From the NCBI GenBank assembly GCA_038247995.1, contig JBBRUG010000108.1:1-16705 (forward strand): a DNA stretch of 16,705 nt, given 5' to 3'. The notes beneath the pieces were generated by a model, which was not told the origin of the DNA, ran no database searches, and saw only the letters and a program-made list of their open reading frames with translations. Every line of letters starts with the position of its first letter. The first letter of the stretch is position 1. Position numbers and translations under genes: made by a program. This document shows positions 14,721-16,705 of this stretch, piece by piece. Source of the stretch: JBBRUG01 sp038247995. Its GTDB lineage: Bacteria > Chloroflexota > Chloroflexia > Chloroflexales > Chloroflexaceae.

Positions 14721-15413
14721 CTAGGCAGTCCAGCGTGGCGCCGCCGCCGTGAGGATCGCCCGCCGCGTGGGCGTAAAGCTGACGGCCTGGAGTTCGGCCT
14801 CAAGCGTGGCGAGCAGCGCGGCAATATCAGTGCCGGCTGTTGCGTGCAGGCCCTCACTCACGATCAATGCCCGCCGCGTCGCCTCACTCACTGTCGAGCG
14901 CTTGCTCTGGCGGAACGTCCAACGCCGGGCGTGAACCTGGCGCGCCGCATCGGCGAAGATGATCTCGCCCGGCTCGGGGTGCTCGGTTGCGCCGCTGAAG
15001 GCCTGGTATTGTTCGTCACTATCGGCGTGGCGGACCTGGATGAAACTATCGATCTGGTCGAGGTCGATTACCGCGATCGGCAGCGCATATGCGAGCGACA
15101 CCGCATTACAGAGGTCAACCAGCGGGTGCAGCGTCGGTAGGCCGTCCTCTTTGCGGAAGCGCCGCAGCAGCGCCTCGGCTGCCGAACGGTACTGCGTCGG
15201 CTTGAACCCCATCTGGCTGAAGGCCCGTCGCCACGCCTGGATCTCCGGCAAGTCAGACTCAGTGACGCCGGCAAGTCGCGCCCGCGCCTGCGCAAAAAGG
15301 GGCGCGAACCGTTCGCCTACTATACGGTTCGCTTGGACATCCTCAACCAGCAAAATTCCCGGCACCAACGCGGGAAAAGCTGCCCAGAGCGCCGGAGAAT
15401 GTTCAAAGTACAC
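14721..15413 (-). CDS. Free-standing B3/B4 tRNA-binding-domain protein
   Basis: A 230-residue protein matching the B3/B4 domain of the phenylalanyl-tRNA synthetase beta chain (COG3382-type). Recognisable stretches are MGFKPTQYRSAAEALLRR near 68-85, LHPLVDLCNAVSLAYALPIA near 95-114, PGEIIFAD near 147-154 and HARRWTFRQSKRSTVSEATR near 161-180. In PheRS this domain edits mischarged Tyr-tRNA; stand-alone versions are widespread and their role is not firmly established, although a tRNA or amino-acid-related function is reasonable. The start is GTG 15413, supported by a GAAGGGAA Shine-Dalgarno 5 nt upstream. It is divergent from valS, 447 bp away. A pyrimidine-rich repeat abuts its TAG stop. Confidence 0.87.
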   Translation of the reverse strand: MYFEHSPALWAAFPALVPGILLVEDVQANRIVGERFAPLFAQARARLAGVTESDLPEIQAWRRAFSQMGFKPTQYRSAAEALLRRFRKEDGLPTLHPLVDLCNAVSLAYALPIAVIDLDQIDSFIQVRHADSDEQYQAFSGATEHPEPGEIIFADAARQVHARRWTFRQSKRSTVSEATRRALIVSEGLHATAGTDIAALLATLEAELQAVSFTPTRRAILTAAAPRWTA

Positions 15414-15556
15414 GTGGGTTCCCTTCGCAAGTGGTATTGGTATTGGTTCCGGCTAAGACCTGTCAGATCTTATTGTACACGGTGGTTTCGGCAATAGTGC
15501 TGCACCCCTTGTCCGCCTAAAGGCTGATAGCATCCGGTTGCTTGAATCATTACAAT

Positions 15557-15593
15557 GCGGATCATCGTCTGACGCAGTCGGACGGTGATCCGC
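15557..15593. repeat. Long hairpin: 17-bp stem with 3-base loop
   Basis: Arms 15557-15573 and 15577-15593 pair along all 17 positions (15 Watson-Crick, 2 G-U) around the loop GCA. On the plus strand it is followed by TTTAGCG and on the minus strand by ATTGTAATGATT, so neither side is a strong terminator. It lies in the presumed valS leader. Confidence 0.85.
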
Positions 15594-15636
15594 TTTAGCG
15601 AAAGGAGTGCGCCGTGGTAGGCGACGACGTAGGTGT

Positions 15637-15697
15637 AGTACGCAAACGCAAGGCCCAACCGTTGGGCTGCGCTGCGGTTGCGCGCGCCCGTCGTACT
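15637..15697 (+). promoter_or_regulatory. Three-tier nested stem-loop in the valS leader
   Basis: Three helices nest around one apex: AGTACG (15637-15642) with CGTACT (15692-15697), CGCAA (15647-15651) with TTGCG (15678-15682) and GCCCAA (15653-15658) with TTGGGC (15662-15667). The two internal loops are larger on the 3' side (10 and 9 nt). It looks like an RNA stem with asymmetric internal loops but carries no recognised riboswitch core. Confidence 0.45.
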
Positions 15698-15765
15698 TCC
15701 CGGCGACGAGCGTTGTAACGCGCAACTGTGCGCAGCTCCATACCTCTAGTGCTGGGCAGCACCAA

Positions 15766-15856
15766 TGAGCCAACGTGGTGGTGACGCGAGCAGAGCGAGC
15801 CACCCGTTTCTGTGAATCAGTGGCTCAATCGTTGCGCTCAGTGCTCTAAGGAGCAC
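15766..15856 (+). promoter_or_regulatory. Competing helices and sequestered Shine-Dalgarno before valS
   Basis: TGGCTCA (15821-15827) can pair either with TGAGCCA (15766-15772) or, shifted by one base, with GAGCCAC (15797-15803); the latter can instead pair through CCAC (15800-15803) with GTGG (15775-15778). Immediately downstream GTGCTC (15841-15846) and GAGCAC (15851-15856) form a hairpin whose loop and 3' arm contain the valS Shine-Dalgarno TAAGGAG (15847-15853). Mutually exclusive pairing ending at a hidden ribosome-binding site suggests translational control of valS. Confidence 0.45.
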
Positions 15857-15860
15857 GCTC

Positions 15861-16705
15861 GTGAATGCATTCCCTGCTTATGATCCGACCGAGGCTGAAC
15901 CCCGCCTCCAGGCCGCCTGGTCCGCTGCCGGCATCTACCGGTTTAACCCCCACGATTCGCGCCCGATCTTTGCCGTTGATACGCCGCCGCCCACCGTGTC
16001 CGGCGCGATTCACATCGGCCACGTCTATTCCTATGTGCAGGCCGAAGCGCTGATCCGCTACAAGCGCATGCGCGGCTACAATGTGTTTTACCCCTTCGGC
16101 TTCGACGATAACGGTCTGCCCACCGAGCGTTTTGTCGAGCGCAGCCGGGGCATCAGCGCCCAGCGCGTGGGCCGCGCCGCCTTCATTCAAGCCTGCCTCG
16201 AAACCTCGGCTGAGGTCAAGGCGCGCTTCGAGCAGTTCTGGCAGCGCCTGGGTATGAGCGTTGATTGGGCATATCGCTACTCCACGATCGACCCCGGCGC
16301 ACGGCGCACGGCACAGTGGTCGTTCCTCGATCTGCATCGCCGTGGGCTGATCTATCGCGCTCAGATGCCGAATCCCTGGTGTCCTACCTGCGGCACGGCT
16401 GTGGCTCAGGCCGAAATGGATGACCTCGAGCGTCCCACCACTTTCTACACCATCGCCTTCGCCCTCGCCGCTGACAACGGACGACGGACGATGGACGACG
16501 AACGACGGACGACGAACGACGAACGACCGACGACGGAAGGGCAACCCTCAGGTCGCAGTCCACAGTCGGCAGTCGGCAGTCCACAGTCCACAGTCGGCAG
16601 TCGGCAGTCCACAGTCGGCAGTCGGCAGTCCACAGTCCACAGTCCACAGTCCACAGTCCACAGTCGGCAGTCGGCAGTCGGCAGTCCACAGTCCACAGTC
16701 GGCAG
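15861..16705 (+). CDS. valS: Valyl-tRNA synthetase, 5' part, with in-frame minisatellite insertion
   Basis: The first 281 codons of a class I aminoacyl-tRNA synthetase that charges tRNA-Val; the gene runs off the window. GTG 15861 has a TAAGGAG Shine-Dalgarno 7 nt upstream. The protein shows the ValRS N-terminus (YDPTEAEPRLQAAW), the PPPTVSGAIHIGH block with HIGH at 51-54, FYPFGFDDNGLPTERFVE near 75-92 and the zinc-type WCPTCGTAVAQAEM near 173-186. Homology stops at TTFYTIAFALA (about 193-203), where the CP1 editing domain should start. From about residue 206 the frame is made of heptamer-encoded low-complexity sequence (GRRTMDDERRTTNDERPTTE, then repeats such as SPQSTVG and SRQSAVG) without a stop to the window end. 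Whether the editing domain resumes in frame lies outside this window, so the gene may be intact with an insert or may be broken. Confidence 0.9.
   Translation, partial: MNAFPAYDPTEAEPRLQAAWSAAGIYRFNPHDSRPIFAVDTPPPTVSGAIHIGHVYSYVQAEALIRYKRMRGYNVFYPFGFDDNGLPTERFVERSRGISAQRVGRAAFIQACLETSAEVKARFEQFWQRLGMSVDWAYRYSTIDPGARRTAQWSFLDLHRRGLIYRAQMPNPWCPTCGTAVAQAEMDDLERPTTFYTIAFALAADNGRRTMDDERRTTNDERPTTEGQPSGRSPQSAVGSPQSTVGSRQSTVGSRQSTVHSPQSTVHSRQSAVGSPQSTVG
16478..16533 (+). repeat. Heptamer array inside valS, 8 units (CGGACGA type)
   Basis: Eight 7-bp units: CGGACGA, CGGACGA, TGGACGA, CGAACGA, CGGACGA, CGAACGA, CGAACGA and CCGACGA. They lie in the open valS frame right after the last conserved ValRS residues and are separated from the next array by 22 bp (16534-16555) of non-repeat sequence. 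Confidence 0.93.
16556..16705 (+). repeat. Two-state heptamer array inside valS, 21 or more units
   Basis: Twenty-one complete units (16556-16702) of just two kinds, CAGTCCA and CAGTCGG, continue past the window edge. There is not a single exception to the two spellings. All six frames are free of stop codons, so the valS frame passes through, giving a seven-residue protein repeat every three units. Confidence 0.97.

Larger units (their letters stand above)
15414..15860. other. Structured intergenic region upstream of valS
   Basis: A 447-bp non-coding gap between the divergent B3/B4 and valS genes. It holds a near-palindrome (AAGACCTGTCAGATCTT, 15455-15471), a 17-bp hairpin (15557-15593), a three-tier nested stem (15637-15697), a GTGCTG/CAGCAC hairpin (15749-15762) and a region of competing pairings (15766-15856) that ends at the valS ribosome-binding site. 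A possible -10 (TACAAT, 15551-15556) on the plus strand has no convincing -35. No tRNA was found. The open frames here on the minus strand show no family resemblance. Confidence 0.7.

Noticed and set aside
15453..15803. Minus-strand coding region between the B3/B4 and valS genes
   Set aside because: The open frames are Arg/Cys-rich without family similarity and overlap strong RNA-like inverted repeats.

Overview
This 16.7 kb window has a GC-rich chromosomal background with genes on both strands. No rRNA, tRNA, CRISPR array or intact insertion sequence is visible. Protein types point to Chloroflexota, of the Chloroflexus/Roseiflexus kind: two F420-type LLM flavoproteins, an NMT1-type importer with two permeases, a SulP-STAS-cyclic-nucleotide fusion and a free-standing B3/B4 protein. 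The abundance of period-7 and period-8 minisatellites fits that guess but does not prove it. The assignment is an inference from protein families, not from a marker gene.

Layout. (1) 90-6768, minus strand: a six-gene unit read right to left. A sigma70-like promoter (6959-6988) and a structured leader of about 180 nt precede permease A, an ATPase overlapping it by ATGA, permease B, an NMT1-type substrate-binding lipoprotein, an F420-type LLM oxidoreductase and a dihydropyrimidinase/hydantoinase. The set reads as import and ring opening of a pyrimidine-like or hydantoin-like compound. (2) 7138-8789, plus strand: a small UBP-type zinc-finger protein, a small helical protein and a second LLM enzyme of the F420-dependent glucose-6-phosphate-dehydrogenase-like family, closed by a strong terminator. 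(3) 8979-11871, plus strand: an HD-domain phosphohydrolase and a SulP transporter carrying STAS and cyclic-nucleotide-binding domains. (4) 12222-15413, minus strand: a 644-residue protein with two C-terminal membrane segments, the internally deleted remnant of a DSD1/D-threonine-aldolase-type PLP enzyme, and a free-standing B3/B4 tRNA-binding-domain protein. (5) 15861 to the right edge, plus strand: the start of valS behind a structured leader whose Shine-Dalgarno sits in a hairpin.

The most unusual theme is the repeats. Perfectly phased arrays of 7-bp or 8-bp units occur at 1-91 (13 x 7), 4873-5075 (29 x 7), 11876-12123 (31 x 8), 12168-12207 (5 x 8), 16478-16533 (8 x 7) and 16556-16702 (21 x 7, running off the window). 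Smaller related motifs lie elsewhere. Most arrays sit at or within a few bases of a gene's stop codon, and in several genes the repeat itself supplies the stop. The valS case differs: two successive heptamer arrays lie inside the open reading frame, just where the editing domain should begin, and the frame stays open to the end of the window.
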